A stretch of DNA of 35,475 nt from Bacteroidota bacterium (GCA_013286325.1 JABDFZ010000021.1:1-35475); one strand, 5' to 3'. Positions 15,826 through 25,969 are shown, numbered from the stretch's first letter. Translations and numbers: made by a program. Notes: generated by a model from the sequence alone, not told the origin.

Positions 15826-17715
15826 ATGAATATCTCAAATAAACGCATAACCCTGGCAGCTTTACTGCTGTCGGGGTTATTAACGGCCAGCACCAGCTAC
15901 GCGCAAAATATAACCCAGCAGCAGCAACCCTTTCAGGGGGTAATTGGCAAAACCCTTGCCGATTCTAAGGAATCGTGGACAACTCCGGTTAAAGCACCCA
16001 AAGGAGCACCAAATGTGGTATGGATATTATTGGATGATGTAGGCTTCGGAGCGTCGTCAACCTTTGGCGGCCTCATAAAAACGCCAAATTTTGATACCCT
16101 TGCACAACTTGGCTTGCGCTATACTAATTTTCATACCGCAGGCATTTGCGCGCCTACCCGCTCTGCATTATTAACAGGCCGGAATCATCATTATGTACAT
16201 ATGGGAGGCTTTGCACATACCTCGCTATCTGCCGGTTTTCCGGGATATGACGGGCGCATACCATCTGATAAAGGGACGATTGCCGAAATATTGCGTGAGA
16301 ATGGGTACAATACTTTTGCCGTAGGTAAATACGGTTTAACACCAGATGAAGATGCAACCGATGCCGGACCATTTGACAGATGGCCCTCCGGTAAAGGCTT
16401 CGACCACTTTTTTGGCTTCTTAGGCTCACAAACAGATCAATACAAACCCGACCTGGTTGAGGAGAACGCACATGTTACTCCTGACGGCCGCAACCTGAAT
16501 GAGCAGATTACCGATAAGGCCATTTTTTACCTGACAAGGCAGCAGAGAGTAGCCCCTGATAAGCCGTTTTTCCTTTATTATGCCCCGGCCGCAACCCATG
16601 CCCCTCACCAGGTTAGCCATGAATGGAGCGATTTGTACAAAGGTCAATTCGATGAAGGCTGGGATGTTTTCAGGAAAAAGGTTTTTGAAAATCAGAAAAA
16701 GCTTGGCATTATACCAGCAAATGCTGTTTTGCCTGAAAGAAATCCGGCTATCAAGGCATGGGATTCTCTTTCGCCCGATGAAAAGAAGCTTTACGCCCGT
16801 TTTATGGAAGTTTATGCCGGATACTTAACCTATGCAGATGCACAGGTTGGCCGCCTGCTACAATATTTAAAATCAAGCAAACAACTCGACAAAACTTTAA
16901 TTTTTGTAGTTATAGGAGATAATGGCGCAAGCAAGGAGGGTTCTCCCAATGGAGATATTGACCGGCAAATATTAACAAAACAGCATACTGAAGAAGAAAA
17001 CATTCAGCATAACCTGGAAAAAACGGGCGAAATAGGCACCCCTGAGGGGACACAAACAAACTACCCCCTTGGATGGGCACAGGCAGCGAATACCCCGTTT
17101 AAATACTGGAAACAAGATGCTAATGCCGAAGGCGGTACGCGCAACCCTTTGATAGTTTACTATCCAAAAGCGATCAAAAACCCGGGAACGATACGTACCC
17201 AATATGGGCATGTGATCGATTTGCTGCCTACTACACTGGAGGCCATAGGGATTAACCCTCCCGAATACATCCGCGGGATAAAACAGGATACACTGCAAGG
17301 CACTTCATTATTTTATTCGGTCAATGATGCATTGGCTGCATCAAGGCATCGTGTGCAGTATTATTACATATTCGGATCGAGGTCTGTTTATAAAGATGGC
17401 TGGAAGGCAGAGGTATATCACCATCCTGATTTTATAGATCTGACGAGCGTCGGAATCAAAGCCAAAACCGATTCTGCCAACAACTTTGATAAAGATGTTT
17501 GGGAATTATACGACCTGAATGCCGATTATACCGAGCGTATAAACCTGGCATCAAAATATCCGGATAAGCTAAATGAATTGAAGTCGCTTTATGACGAACA
17601 GGCCAAAAAGTACTATATTTATCCATTTATAGACTGGGAAGACGTACTAAAAGGAAGGATCCATCATATAGTTCCCCCGCAAACAGATGCGTCAAAAGTG
17701 AATTATAATAAGTAA
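15826..17715 (+). CDS. Type I (formylglycine-dependent) arylsulfatase, exported
   Basis: A 629-aa protein with signal peptide ending near TSYAQ (residue 27). Catalytic features: metal ligands D70 and D71 in LLDDVGFG; the maturation motif CAPTRSALLTGR with Cys108 as the residue converted to formylglycine; H258 in ATHAPH; D365-N366 in GDNGAS; and the KYWK...EGGTRNPLIV segment. The usual GKWH motif reads GKYG (K168, G170), so the family His is missing. It hydrolyses sulfate esters in the periplasm, releasing sulfate. Its activating FGE is encoded 10 bp downstream. Substrate not readable from sequence. Confidence 0.94.
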   Translation: MNISNKRITLAALLLSGLLTASTSYAQNITQQQQPFQGVIGKTLADSKESWTTPVKAPKGAPNVVWILLDDVGFGASSTFGGLIKTPNFDTLAQLGLRYTNFHTAGICAPTRSALLTGRNHHYVHMGGFAHTSLSAGFPGYDGRIPSDKGTIAEILRENGYNTFAVGKYGLTPDEDATDAGPFDRWPSGKGFDHFFGFLGSQTDQYKPDLVEENAHVTPDGRNLNEQITDKAIFYLTRQQRVAPDKPFFLYYAPAATHAPHQVSHEWSDLYKGQFDEGWDVFRKKVFENQKKLGIIPANAVLPERNPAIKAWDSLSPDEKKLYARFMEVYAGYLTYADAQVGRLLQYLKSSKQLDKTLIFVVIGDNGASKEGSPNGDIDRQILTKQHTEEENIQHNLEKTGEIGTPEGTQTNYPLGWAQAANTPFKYWKQDANAEGGTRNPLIVYYPKAIKNPGTIRTQYGHVIDLLPTTLEAIGINPPEYIRGIKQDTLQGTSLFYSVNDALAASRHRVQYYYIFGSRSVYKDGWKAEVYHHPDFIDLTSVGIKAKTDSANNFDKDVWELYDLNADYTERINLASKYPDKLNELKSLYDEQAKKYYIYPFIDWEDVLKGRIHHIVPPQTDASKVNYNK

Positions 17716-17725
17716 GCATTGTTTT

Positions 17726-18868
17726 ATGAGACAATCATATAAACTTCTATTGTTTCTGCCATCATTGCTTTATTCGTGCAGACAAAAGCAAACAGTTACC
17801 GATAGTGCCGGCACACCGGTAACTGTTGCCGAACATAAAAAAAAACTTTGCTGCGAATCTAATATTCCGGCCCGGTTCCCGTCATTGCATAAAAGTGTGA
17901 TACATTTTGCCTCATTTGAAAATAACCCCGGTAATAAACATGCCGGTATGGTATGGATAAAACCGGGAACATTTATGATGGGGGCCGATAATAAACAAGC
18001 CGATGCAGATGAGTATCCGAAACATAAAACAACGGTGCACGGTTTTTGGATGGATGCTACCGAAGTGACCAATGTTGAATTTGCGCTCTTTGTACATGCA
18101 ACCGGATATATCACAACGGCTGAACGGAAGCCTGATTGGAATGAACTTAAAAAACAATTACCTGCGGGCACAGTAAAACCACCTGATAGCTTACTTGTTC
18201 CGGCATCGTTAGTGTTCAGTCCTCCGTCTCACCCTGTACCTTTAGACGATTACAGCCAATGGTGGGCTTGGGAAAAAGGGGCAAACTGGCGTCACCCGCA
18301 TGGCCCGGGAAGCAATATAAAAGGGAAAGAGAATTATCCGGTAGTACATATTTCGTGGTTTGATGCGGTTGCTTATTGCAAATGGGCCCGGAAACGACTA
18401 CCAACCGAAGCGGAATGGGAGTGGGCAGCACGGGGCGGATTGCAGAACAAGTTATATCCGTGGGGCAATGAGCAGATAGATGAAGGTAAAGTAAAGGCAA
18501 ATACCTGGCAGGGGCATTTCCCGGACCGTAATACTTTAAGGGATAAATTTTATGGATTAGCACCCGTGGCTTCTTTTGCTCCGAATGGCTATGGATTATA
18601 TGACATGGCTGGCAATGCCTGGGAGTGGTGTGCCGATTTTTACAATAATCAGTATTATAAAACAATAACTAACGGGGTTATTGATCCAAAAGGCCCGGCA
18701 AAGAGTTACGATCCGGATGAGCCATATGCGAAGAAAAGAGTGATAAGGGGTGGATCGTTTTTATGTAATGAAAGCTATTGCACCGGCTATCGTGTAGCAC
18801 GGAGAATGAAGAGCACCGAAGATAGTGGCATGGAGCACTTAGGTTTCCGGTGTGTGCAGGATAACTGA
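17726..18868 (+). CDS. Formylglycine-generating enzyme (SUMF1/FGE family), lipoprotein
   Basis: A 380-aa protein with a lipoprotein-type signal (LLYSC, Cys18), implying export. FGE-sulfatase domain about 65-378: GMVWIKPGTFMMGAD, FWMDATEVTNVEFALFV, YPVVHISWFDAVAYCKWARKRLPTEAEWEWAARGG, YDMAGNAWEWCADFY, and RVIRGGSFLCNESYC with the catalytic Cys pair C347 and C352 at the spacing of human FGE Cys336/Cys341, ending HLGFRCV. It oxidises the sulfatase active-site Cys to formylglycine using O2 and copper. Being exported and next to the exported sulfatase, it likely matures it outside the cytoplasm. Last gene of the operon. Confidence 0.95.
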   Translation: MRQSYKLLLFLPSLLYSCRQKQTVTDSAGTPVTVAEHKKKLCCESNIPARFPSLHKSVIHFASFENNPGNKHAGMVWIKPGTFMMGADNKQADADEYPKHKTTVHGFWMDATEVTNVEFALFVHATGYITTAERKPDWNELKKQLPAGTVKPPDSLLVPASLVFSPPSHPVPLDDYSQWWAWEKGANWRHPHGPGSNIKGKENYPVVHISWFDAVAYCKWARKRLPTEAEWEWAARGGLQNKLYPWGNEQIDEGKVKANTWQGHFPDRNTLRDKFYGLAPVASFAPNGYGLYDMAGNAWEWCADFYNNQYYKTITNGVIDPKGPAKSYDPDEPYAKKRVIRGGSFLCNESYCTGYRVARRMKSTEDSGMEHLGFRCVQDN

Positions 18869-18871
18869 TTA

Positions 18872-18900
18872 AACGGGGTGCCGGTTTGTGGCACCCCGTT
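18872..18900 (+). terminator. Convergent terminator hairpin after the FGE gene
   Basis: AACGGGGTGCC (18872-18882) pairs perfectly with GGCACCCCGTT (18890-18900) around a 7-nt loop. It sits in the 39-bp gap between the FGE stop and the end of the convergent VIT-domain gene, so it probably ends transcription from both sides. U-run is short. Confidence 0.75.
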
Positions 18901-18907
18901 ATTCAAC

Positions 18908-21900
18908 TTATTTAAAATCCAGATCGCCAACATATACAGTTCCGTCCTTTTCTTTTTTCATTTGCAATACAATCAACTCCTTTTTTTCCTGCGGAGTGCC
19001 ATAATGGGTAAATAGCTCGGCCATAATTGTGGTTGGGCCGGCAATGGTTGCTTGCCTGTCGCCATAATAATTGATCTCAATTTTATAGGTTCCCTTAATT
19101 GCTTTTTTTAGAAGGAATTGTTCGGGGCCAAAACCCTGTGTCATATCATGCGAAATACGGCCGCCAATTTCTGTACGGTTATGACTGTAATAACACTTCT
19201 CGTTATTAGGATCGGTTACCCAAAGATCAATGTCGGTATTATTCATGTTCCAGTCCATAACAATGCGGATATCAACAGGCATTGGTTTTATAAGCGTTTT
19301 AGGAATTGCTGATAAGTTTAGCTTCCCTTTGTTTAAAGCAATTATCCTGTTTATTTCGGGTAAAAATATCTCTTGTATACCATCATAAAGGTCATCAGCA
19401 TCGGGATTATAACTCTTTGTCATTGCTGTATATAATACATCCAGTGCTTTTTGATGCTCACCTGCATCTTCTAATGCCAAACCATAATCACGGTAACTTT
19501 GAGGATCCAAAGGGCGTAGCTCTGTAACTTTCCTGAAAGCAAAAACCTCTCCCTCAAAATCACCCAGCTGCTTTAATTTATAGCCCAGCATTTTGTATAG
19601 TTCATAGCTTTCCAGGTCTAATTCGGCCAGGTTGCTCAGTATACGCAGGCCGGTTTCTTTGTGGCCGGTTTTAATAAAGTAATCTGCTACGTCGAAATAA
19701 AAAACGGGATTGTTTTTGAATGCCAGCCTCAAATCAATGTATTTTTGATACTGATTGGCCTTATCCGCATTTTGTATGGTTTTTAAATAGTCGGCATCGG
19801 CTTTTTGATAGGTAATATTGATGCCTTTATGCTGGCTTTTCAGGATATCGGTTGTGTCGGCATTAGCTTGGCTTTTATTTTTAGTAGTTATTACTATTAC
19901 GCCATTACTACCTCTGGCGCCATAAATTGTAGTTGCATTCGCGCCATTTAATACGCTCGTTGATTCAACATCATTTGGATTAACGTTTGATATATTGTCA
20001 ACAGGCACCCCATCAACAACATATAATGGCTGAGCGCCGTTATCAGCGCCCGACGCACCCCTCAGGCGCACTTCAGCGCTCTCACCGGCAACAGCTGAAG
20101 ACTGTGGGGCCACTTGCACACCTGCCACCCTTCCGGCCAAGCTTGATGAAATGCTTTTATCCGGTACAATTAGCAAATCGGCATTAGTGACAGTTTGTAC
20201 CGAATAGGTTACCTCAGTTTTGCGCTTGGCAACACCATAACCCACAACAACAACTTCGTTTAAAGAACTGGCCGACGGTTGAAGCATGATACTGCCCAAT
20301 GATGGCCCCGATACCCTAACCTCTTTGGCGTGATAACCAATAAAAGATATTGTTAATATATTACCCACTCGTCCGCTAATTGTAAAACTGCCATCTGCAT
20401 TGGTAACAATGCCTGTATCCGTTCCTTTAATCCTTACACTAGCACCCTGTATAGGTAGACGGTCATCCTGACCTATAATTTTACCGGTAATGATGTTCTG
20501 ATCACTTCCCTGCCTTGTGTTATGAGTATTTGCTGTAGAAGATGTATTAGCCGATGCTCTTTTCACTGGAATTTTAGGTGCTTTAACCGTTGCCCCCCAC
20601 CATTCGCTAAGTGCTGTTTGCATATTCTCAGCCGCAGTAAGGTTTTCCTTTGCAGAAGGAAGATCACTGCCACCCCGTTGCTTCATTATAGCATCGAATT
20701 GAGCCCGTAATTCTACAGGTGGTTCAATATCGTACTGGATGTAATCGTTTACCGTTTCTAAAACAATTAACGAAGTATTTCGGGTAACAATACCAAAACG
20801 CTTACCGAGCGACTCAATATCCTGCCTGTTGGTTTTGTAGTTAATATCTAACTCTGTTATCTTTTTTTGCGCCCATAATTTAGCCACATCAATGTTATCA
20901 ACCGAGTTTTTCTGCAGATCTAAGGTTACCTGTTTTTCATAACTTACCTTATTGCCATAGCCATATTGTAAAGTGATGGTTTGATTAGGATTACGTGTAA
21001 TGCCTGCCAGCGAAAATGTACGGTCAACCGCAACAGGTAAAGAAGGATAATTCTCTTCCATATCTGTTGCATTTTTTATTCCTAAAAAGCGCAACGGTTG
21101 TATGGTTAAGCTGTTTAACGCTTTCCCGATATCATCTTTGGTTAAATCTATAAGCTCGCCATGCGTTTTAAGAGCTATCCATTTCAGGTTACTATAGTCG
21201 GCAGCTGCTGATGAAGTAATACAATAAACGGGTTTATCGCTCAATTTTATTGTGTTATCTCCAAAGGTTTGATGCCCGTCGCTCATCAGCAAAAATTCAT
21301 CAGCAGTATATTCCGGCAATTTAATGTTCCCAAAATTGGTTGCACCATCATATACAGTATGTTCCAGGTCGGTTTTAAGCGATTCCCAGTTGCCATTATT
21401 GACTGTATATTCTTTTCTTTTTGAGACTGTATTGCTAAAAGTTACCAAAGTGATTTCTGCATTATCTACCTTTTTAAAATAAGAGTCGAGGAGCATAAAT
21501 TCTTTCTTAAGGTCGCGGTTAGCCCCGCTCAACGAGGCATCCCACAATAAACCAATATGATGTGGCAAAGGCTTATTTATTGTTTGGGGGTGTAATATGG
21601 TATTAATAAAATAATAGTATTTGTTCCCTTGTTGCTGTATCATTACCTCGCTCGCATCCGGCGCTTTTGGTATGGAGAAGGATACGGGGCTATCAGGCAC
21701 ATAGTTCGTTTTTTCTACTGTTGCTGTATAGGTATTCTGGTGTTTATCAAATTTCAGGCTACCTTCACTATTACCATCGGTAACCGGGGCAGTTACGCTT
21801 TGTATTACTGATGCAGTCAATGAAAAATGCTGTATGGTATCTTTTATATGGAGAGGCAGGGCAAACATAAGATTTCCATTAGCTGCTAAAGGGATCTCTT

Positions 21901-22357
21901 CTTCGTAACCGATAATTACTGTACGGGTACTATGCGCATTAATAGGATATATGCGTGTACGAAAACTATTCCCCGCTACCTTCTCCAGTAATCCCGGATC
22001 GATCCTGCGGCGTTCGACGGATTCAAATACTACAGAGCCCTTCCCTCTGTCGACCGGAACAGCTTCCCGCATTTTTCCATTAATATCCAAAGCATAGCGG
22101 CTTATGCTAACGCCGTCGCTAAGCGGGAATATCAATGTTCCTTCCAAAATCCGGTCGGTAGAATTATAGAAAGTCATTTGCCAGGTAGTACGGCTAATAT
22201 TGCCATAAATGGCAATGTCAATTTTTAGCTGCTGCAGCTGTACGCCATTATTGCTTTTTCCATCAACAGTGAGCTGTGGGGCCTGGGCGTGTGCAACCGG
22301 TATGCTTAATGCTAACAGCACAATTACCGGGAGTAATAAGATGTTTAGTTTTTTCAT
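18908..22357 (-). CDS. Exported VIT/vWA protein fused to a TonB plug-like domain, TPRs and DUF2135
   Basis: A 1149-aa protein. In order: signal peptide (1-24); VIT domain (about 27-155, [24 protein letters not shown]); vWA domain (about 264-400) with MIDAS motif DASLS (273-277); helical linker (480-600); carboxypeptidase-regulatory-like domain (622-695, [20 protein letters not shown]); SusC-type plug (700-828, [36 protein letters not shown]) with no beta-barrel after it; TPR-like repeats (870-985); DUF2135 (1023-1149, [23 protein letters not shown]). Probably a periplasmic or surface adhesion/scaffold protein. The function is unknown; the plug may be a binding module. It is convergent to the sulfatase operon and divergent from TetR. 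Confidence 0.9.
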   Translation of the reverse strand: MKKLNILLLPVIVLLALSIPVAHAQAPQLTVDGKSNNGVQLQQLKIDIAIYGNISRTTWQMTFYNSTDRILEGTLIFPLSDGVSISRYALDINGKMREAVPVDRGKGSVVFESVERRRIDPGLLEKVAGNSFRTRIYPINAHSTRTVIIGYEEEIPLAANGNLMFALPLHIKDTIQHFSLTASVIQSVTAPVTDGNSEGSLKFDKHQNTYTATVEKTNYVPDSPVSFSIPKAPDASEVMIQQQGNKYYYFINTILHPQTINKPLPHHIGLLWDASLSGANRDLKKEFMLLDSYFKKVDNAEITLVTFSNTVSKRKEYTVNNGNWESLKTDLEHTVYDGATNFGNIKLPEYTADEFLLMSDGHQTFGDNTIKLSDKPVYCITSSAAADYSNLKWIALKTHGELIDLTKDDIGKALNSLTIQPLRFLGIKNATDMEENYPSLPVAVDRTFSLAGITRNPNQTITLQYGYGNKVSYEKQVTLDLQKNSVDNIDVAKLWAQKKITELDINYKTNRQDIESLGKRFGIVTRNTSLIVLETVNDYIQYDIEPPVELRAQFDAIMKQRGGSDLPSAKENLTAAENMQTALSEWWGATVKAPKIPVKRASANTSSTANTHNTRQGSDQNIITGKIIGQDDRLPIQGASVRIKGTDTGIVTNADGSFTISGRVGNILTISFIGYHAKEVRVSGPSLGSIMLQPSASSLNEVVVVGYGVAKRKTEVTYSVQTVTNADLLIVPDKSISSSLAGRVAGVQVAPQSSAVAGESAEVRLRGASGADNGAQPLYVVDGVPVDNISNVNPNDVESTSVLNGANATTIYGARGSNGVIVITTKNKSQANADTTDILKSQHKGINITYQKADADYLKTIQNADKANQYQKYIDLRLAFKNNPVFYFDVADYFIKTGHKETGLRILSNLAELDLESYELYKMLGYKLKQLGDFEGEVFAFRKVTELRPLDPQSYRDYGLALEDAGEHQKALDVLYTAMTKSYNPDADDLYDGIQEIFLPEINRIIALNKGKLNLSAIPKTLIKPMPVDIRIVMDWNMNNTDIDLWVTDPNNEKCYYSHNRTEIGGRISHDMTQGFGPEQFLLKKAIKGTYKIEINYYGDRQATIAGPTTIMAELFTHYGTPQEKKELIVLQMKKEKDGTVYVGDLDFK

Positions 22358-22472
22358 GGATCGCCTATTTTTCTATCAGATGCAAAAAAGAAACACTTTC
22401 CATAAACGGAGTGAAAAAAGAAGTAGAAGCAAAAGCCCTCCGACAAGCGGGTAGAGATTATATTTAAATAAG

Positions 22473-22488
22473 TATACAGATTTGTATA
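22473..22488. promoter_or_regulatory. TetR operator O1 upstream of the tetR gene
   Basis: TATACAGATTTGTATA is a 6-4-6 palindrome (TATACA/TGTATA). It lies immediately upstream of the TATCTTTG -7 element of the tetR promoter, inside the -33/-7 spacer, ideal for repression. A near-identical site occurs before the exporter gene at 23113. Confidence 0.75.
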
Positions 22489-22496
22489 TTTAATTG

Positions 22497-22504
22497 TATC
22501 TTTG
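22497..22504 (+). promoter_or_regulatory. TAnnTTTG promoter (TATCTTTG) of tetR
   Basis: TATCTTTG matches the Bacteroidota -7 consensus. The tetR ATG is 20 nt downstream. The TetR operator palindrome ends 8 nt upstream. Confidence 0.65.
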
Positions 22505-22524
22505 TTAAATCAAATCAGACAATT

Positions 22525-23094
22525 ATGAAACCAAGGGGACAGGCTGTAAAGGAAAAAATAATTGATACAGCAAGCAGGCTGTTTTATAACCAGGGCTATA
22601 ACCTTACGGGCATCAACCAGGTGATAGATGAGGCTGATATTGCCAAGCGATCTTTATACAACCATTTCGAATCTAAAACGGATATTTTGCTGAGTTACCT
22701 GGACAGGCTCCAGGAAAACTGGTATAGAGATGCAGCGACTTTCCTGAAACCGTTTAAAGACCCTAAAGAAAAGTTGCTTGCCCTGTTTGATTACCGCATT
22801 CAAAATCAGCTTGAATTAAATTCGGGGGGGTGTGCATTTGTTAAAATTAATGCTGAAGCAGGCTGCACTGATGAAAGAATCCTGAAGCGGGCCCAAAAAA
22901 ACAAAGACATGCTCAAATCTTATATAAACGGAATATTGACTGAATTCGAAGATATTTCTGCTACAGGTATGTCGCTCCAGGAACTTACCCAAATGGTTTA
23001 CCTCATGATGGAAGGCGGGGTGACCAGCACTTCAATCTATAAAGATGTGAATGAACTAAGGTCTGCAAAAAAATTGCTGAATAAGCTTCTGTAA
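22525..23094 (+). CDS. TetR/AcrR-family repressor of the adjacent MFS exporter
   Basis: A 189-aa regulator. The N-terminal TetR HTH (about 8-55) reads KEKIIDTASRLFYNQGYNLTGINQVIDEADIAKRSLYNHFESKTDIL, the canonical helix-turn-helix with the LYNHF recognition-helix end; the rest is the ligand-binding helical domain with a GGCAFVKINAEAG segment typical of the TetR_C branch seen in AcrR/YxaF-like members. The gene is followed after 43 bp by a drug-exporter-like MFS gene, and both have the same 16-bp palindrome upstream, so autoregulation and exporter control are likely. Inducer unknown. Confidence 0.92.
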   Translation: MKPRGQAVKEKIIDTASRLFYNQGYNLTGINQVIDEADIAKRSLYNHFESKTDILLSYLDRLQENWYRDAATFLKPFKDPKEKLLALFDYRIQNQLELNSGGCAFVKINAEAGCTDERILKRAQKNKDMLKSYINGILTEFEDISATGMSLQELTQMVYLMMEGGVTSTSIYKDVNELRSAKKLLNKLL

Positions 23095-23112
23095 AAAAAT
23101 TTGCCTTATAAA

Positions 23113-23128
23113 TATACAAATTTGTCTA
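23113..23128. promoter_or_regulatory. TetR operator O2 upstream of the MFS gene
   Basis: TATACAAATTTGTCTA matches operator O1 at 14 of 16 positions; its centre ACAAATTTGT is a perfect palindrome. It sits in the 43-bp gap between tetR and the MFS gene, so the exporter may have its own repressible promoter. Confidence 0.7.
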
Positions 23129-23137
23129 CTTAATATT

Positions 23138-24559
23138 ATGAAAAATATCACTTTAAAATCCCGATGGTTTATCCTGCTTATTGTACTTACAGCGCCACTG
23201 CTGTATGTTATTGATATTTTTATTATCAATATGGCAATATCAGATATTCAAAAGGGCGTTCATGCAAGCAACGCCCAGGTTCAACTGGTTATTGCCGCTT
23301 ATTTACTTGGAAGTGCATCATTTCTAATCACGGGCAGCCGTACCGGAGATTACATGGGAAGGAAACGGGTGTTTTTTTGGGGAATGTTTTTTTTCACGCT
23401 AACATCCTGCCTCTGCGGCATTTCGCAAACTGCAACACAATTGAATGTAACCCGCTTTTTGCAGGGTGTTAGCTCCTCGTTTATGGTGCCCCAATCAATT
23501 TCGTTTATACAAGTGTTATTCACTGATCAGAAAGAAAGAGCGAAAGCAATTGGCTGGTATGGCATTACACTAAGTATTGCGGCTATTATTGGCCAAATAC
23601 TGGGCGGCTATCTTGTTAGTACCCATTTTATGATTTCCGGATGGCGCCTCATCTTTTTTATAAACCTGCCGGCGGGTATATTATCGCTATGGCTTATCCA
23701 AAAATATCTTCCTGAAACCGATAGGATTAATAACGGCGGTTTCGATTATTCAGGTGCTGGTATTCTAACGGCAGCGCTGGCTTGCCTCATCATTCCCCTT
23801 ACCTTAGGCCGCGAAGCAGGCTGGCCGCTTTGGAGCATTGTTCTGATCATTCTCGCGGGCATCCTTATTGTTTATTTTATAAGCGATCAAAAGAAAAAAC
23901 TTAAACTGCACAAATACCCAATTATCGATCTGGAATTATTCAACATCCGGGAATTTAATATTGGCCTACTGGCAGTTTTATTTCACTTTATGCTGCATAC
24001 CGCTTATTTATTGATGATTGTAGTTTTTTTACAGAAAGCATTGCACAAAAGTGCGATGGACTGTGGCTTATACTTTGTATTACATGCTGTTTTGTTTATG
24101 ATATCGTCGGTTGTGGCATCCAAACTCATTGTAAAATATGGAAAATTGGTTCTGCTATTCGGCCTGTTAATTATTTTAATTGCTTTTTTACTGCAGATAC
24201 AACTTTTTAGCACACACACCAGTGGGCTATGCATTACTTTACTTATAGGTATCTATGGTCTTGGAAACGGCTTTGTGCTTCCATCATTACTTACGGCGGT
24301 TTTAAAAAATGTCCCAGTTAAATTTGCAGGTACAGCTGCAGGGACATTTTCTACTTTTCAGCAAACTGCCTCAGCGCTGGGGATCAGTATCCTTGGTGGG
24401 GTATTTTTTTATGTGATTGGCATCAACCCCAATCATCCGGATTATTTTTCAGCATTTAACTATGGCCTGCTGGCCAATATTGTTTGCCTGGCGGTTGTTG
24501 CTGTTATGCTGTATTTACTGCCTAAGAATGTTAAAGATCAACAACCTGCTAATAAATAA
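23138..24559 (+). CDS. MFS multidrug efflux transporter, DHA2 (EmrB/QacA-like) family
   Basis: A 473-aa membrane protein with about 14 hydrophobic segments. The N-terminal LDxxIVNVALP-like region appears as YVIDIFIINMAISDI; motif A is GSRTGDYMGRKRVFFWG (about 66-82); motif C region is FLQGVSSSFMVPQSISFI; the second half contains GLGNGFVLPSLLTAVLKNVPVKFAGTAAGTFSTFQQTASALG, typical of the 14-TM H+ antiporters. It likely exports toxic hydrophobic compounds across the inner membrane by proton antiport. It is regulated by the TetR protein immediately upstream. Substrate unknown. Confidence 0.92.
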   Translation: MKNITLKSRWFILLIVLTAPLLYVIDIFIINMAISDIQKGVHASNAQVQLVIAAYLLGSASFLITGSRTGDYMGRKRVFFWGMFFFTLTSCLCGISQTATQLNVTRFLQGVSSSFMVPQSISFIQVLFTDQKERAKAIGWYGITLSIAAIIGQILGGYLVSTHFMISGWRLIFFINLPAGILSLWLIQKYLPETDRINNGGFDYSGAGILTAALACLIIPLTLGREAGWPLWSIVLIILAGILIVYFISDQKKKLKLHKYPIIDLELFNIREFNIGLLAVLFHFMLHTAYLLMIVVFLQKALHKSAMDCGLYFVLHAVLFMISSVVASKLIVKYGKLVLLFGLLIILIAFLLQIQLFSTHTSGLCITLLIGIYGLGNGFVLPSLLTAVLKNVPVKFAGTAAGTFSTFQQTASALGISILGGVFFYVIGINPNHPDYFSAFNYGLLANIVCLAVVAVMLYLLPKNVKDQQPANK

Positions 24560-24676
24560 TAATTTGAAAAAAGGAATTAGAGTTGCGACTGTTTTGAGAG
24601 GTATTTAAAACAACTTTAAATTTATATTGTAGATTTACCTTATAACAACAAATCTCAAAACAGACCGATTTTTATT

Positions 24677-25450
24677 ATGAAAATAGCCACCTATAATGTA
24701 AATGGGGTTAATGGCAGGTTACCTGTACTGCTTCGCTGGCTCGAAGAAACTACTCCTGATGTGGTTTGCCTGCAGGAATTAAAAGCTCCACAGGAAAAAT
24801 TCCCTGAACAGGCAATTACCGACGCCGGTTATAATGCGATATGGCATGGACAAAAGAGTTGGAATGGAGTAGCCATACTGGCACGGAATACAGAAATTAA
24901 AGAAAGAAGAAGGGTGCTTCCCGGCGATCCTGAAGATGAACACAGCCGTTATATAGAAGCAGAGGTGAAAGGCGTTATAATTGGCTGCCTTTATTTACCC
25001 AATGGCAACCCTGCACCGGGGCCAAAATTCGACTATAAATTGCGCTGGTTTGAACGTTTAACCCTTCATGCTGCAGAATTGCTTTCATCGGGCGGCCCTG
25101 TGGTATTAACAGGCGATTATAATGTAATGCCTACTGAAATTGATGTTTATAAGCCTGAACGTTGGGTAGAAGATGCATTGTTCAGACCCGAAACCCGTGC
25201 AGCTTTTAAGAAGCTTATTGACCTGGGGTGGACCGATGCGATCCGTAAGCTTTATCCAAATGAAAAGATCTATACTTTTTACGATTATTTCCGTAATGCT
25301 TATGGCAGGGATGCGGGTTTACGCATAGATCACTTTTTGCTTAGCCCACAGCTTAGCAATCGCCTCAACGCAGCAGGGGTAGACCGAAATGTACGTGGGT
25401 GGGAAAAATCAAGCGATCATTGCCCGGTATGGATTGAACTGGCCGACTAA
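24677..25450 (+). CDS. xth: Exodeoxyribonuclease III (AP endonuclease)
   Basis: A 257-aa EEP-superfamily nuclease. Catalytic landmarks: NVNGVNGRL at the start, E34 in CLQELKAP, the YLPNGNP loop, D147 and N149 in GDYNVMPTEIDV, the RIDHFLLSP segment, and D247-H248 in SSDHCPVW. These match the E. coli XthA active site. It cleaves DNA 5' of abasic sites and removes 3' blocks and nucleotides during base-excision repair. The family length fits. The upstream 117-bp gap is A/T-rich with a near-consensus TAGATTTA promoter-like motif. It converges with the DUF488 gene 17 bp downstream. Confidence 0.95.
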   Translation: MKIATYNVNGVNGRLPVLLRWLEETTPDVVCLQELKAPQEKFPEQAITDAGYNAIWHGQKSWNGVAILARNTEIKERRRVLPGDPEDEHSRYIEAEVKGVIIGCLYLPNGNPAPGPKFDYKLRWFERLTLHAAELLSSGGPVVLTGDYNVMPTEIDVYKPERWVEDALFRPETRAAFKKLIDLGWTDAIRKLYPNEKIYTFYDYFRNAYGRDAGLRIDHFLLSPQLSNRLNAAGVDRNVRGWEKSSDHCPVWIELAD

Positions 25451-25467
25451 TACTACCTGAATGGTTG

Positions 25468-25824
25468 TTACTTTAAGCCGTTCTCTATAAAATTTTTCAA
25501 AACCAAAGCGTGGTTCTGCTCCTCGTTATTTACAGAATAAAGCAGTGTAACGGTTGCATTTTTTTCCAGTAATGCCATTAAACTTTTCACTTCGGGGTTC
25601 TGCTTTAATTCGGAAACATATTTTGCTGTGAACTCATCCCATGCCCCAGGTGTACTATGAAACCATTTCCGTAGATCGGTAGATGGGGCTATATCTTTCA
25701 TCCATTCATCGAGGTGTGCTCTTTCCTTTGTTATCCCCCGTGGCCATAAGCGGTCGACTAAAATTCGTACCCCATCGGCTTTATCAGCAGGCTCGTATAT
25801 TCGTTTGGTAAGCAGTACTCCCAT
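25468..25824 (-). CDS. DUF488 family protein (YeaO-like)
   Basis: A 118-aa protein with the DUF488 signature: TKRIYEPADKADGVRILVDRLWPRGITKERAHLDEWMKDIAPSTDLRKWFH followed by VTLLYSVNNEEQNHALVLKNFIE. The DRLWPRG block and the LLYS core strand are the conserved parts of the small YeaO-type members, which lack an established biochemical function. It ends 17 bp from the convergent ExoIII gene. Cytoplasmic, no signal peptide. Confidence 0.9.
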   Translation of the reverse strand: MGVLLTKRIYEPADKADGVRILVDRLWPRGITKERAHLDEWMKDIAPSTDLRKWFHSTPGAWDEFTAKYVSELKQNPEVKSLMALLEKNATVTLLYSVNNEEQNHALVLKNFIENGLK

Positions 25825-25969
25825 AGCTACAGCAAATTACATAGTTATCCCTGATTTCAAATATCGGTATTATTGATAAACAATTTAATGTGCTTAGCTG
25901 ATACCAGGGCAAATGCATTCAAATTTATGTGCTTATTAATTCAGTTGTTATTGAAATTGCGATGCAGGA

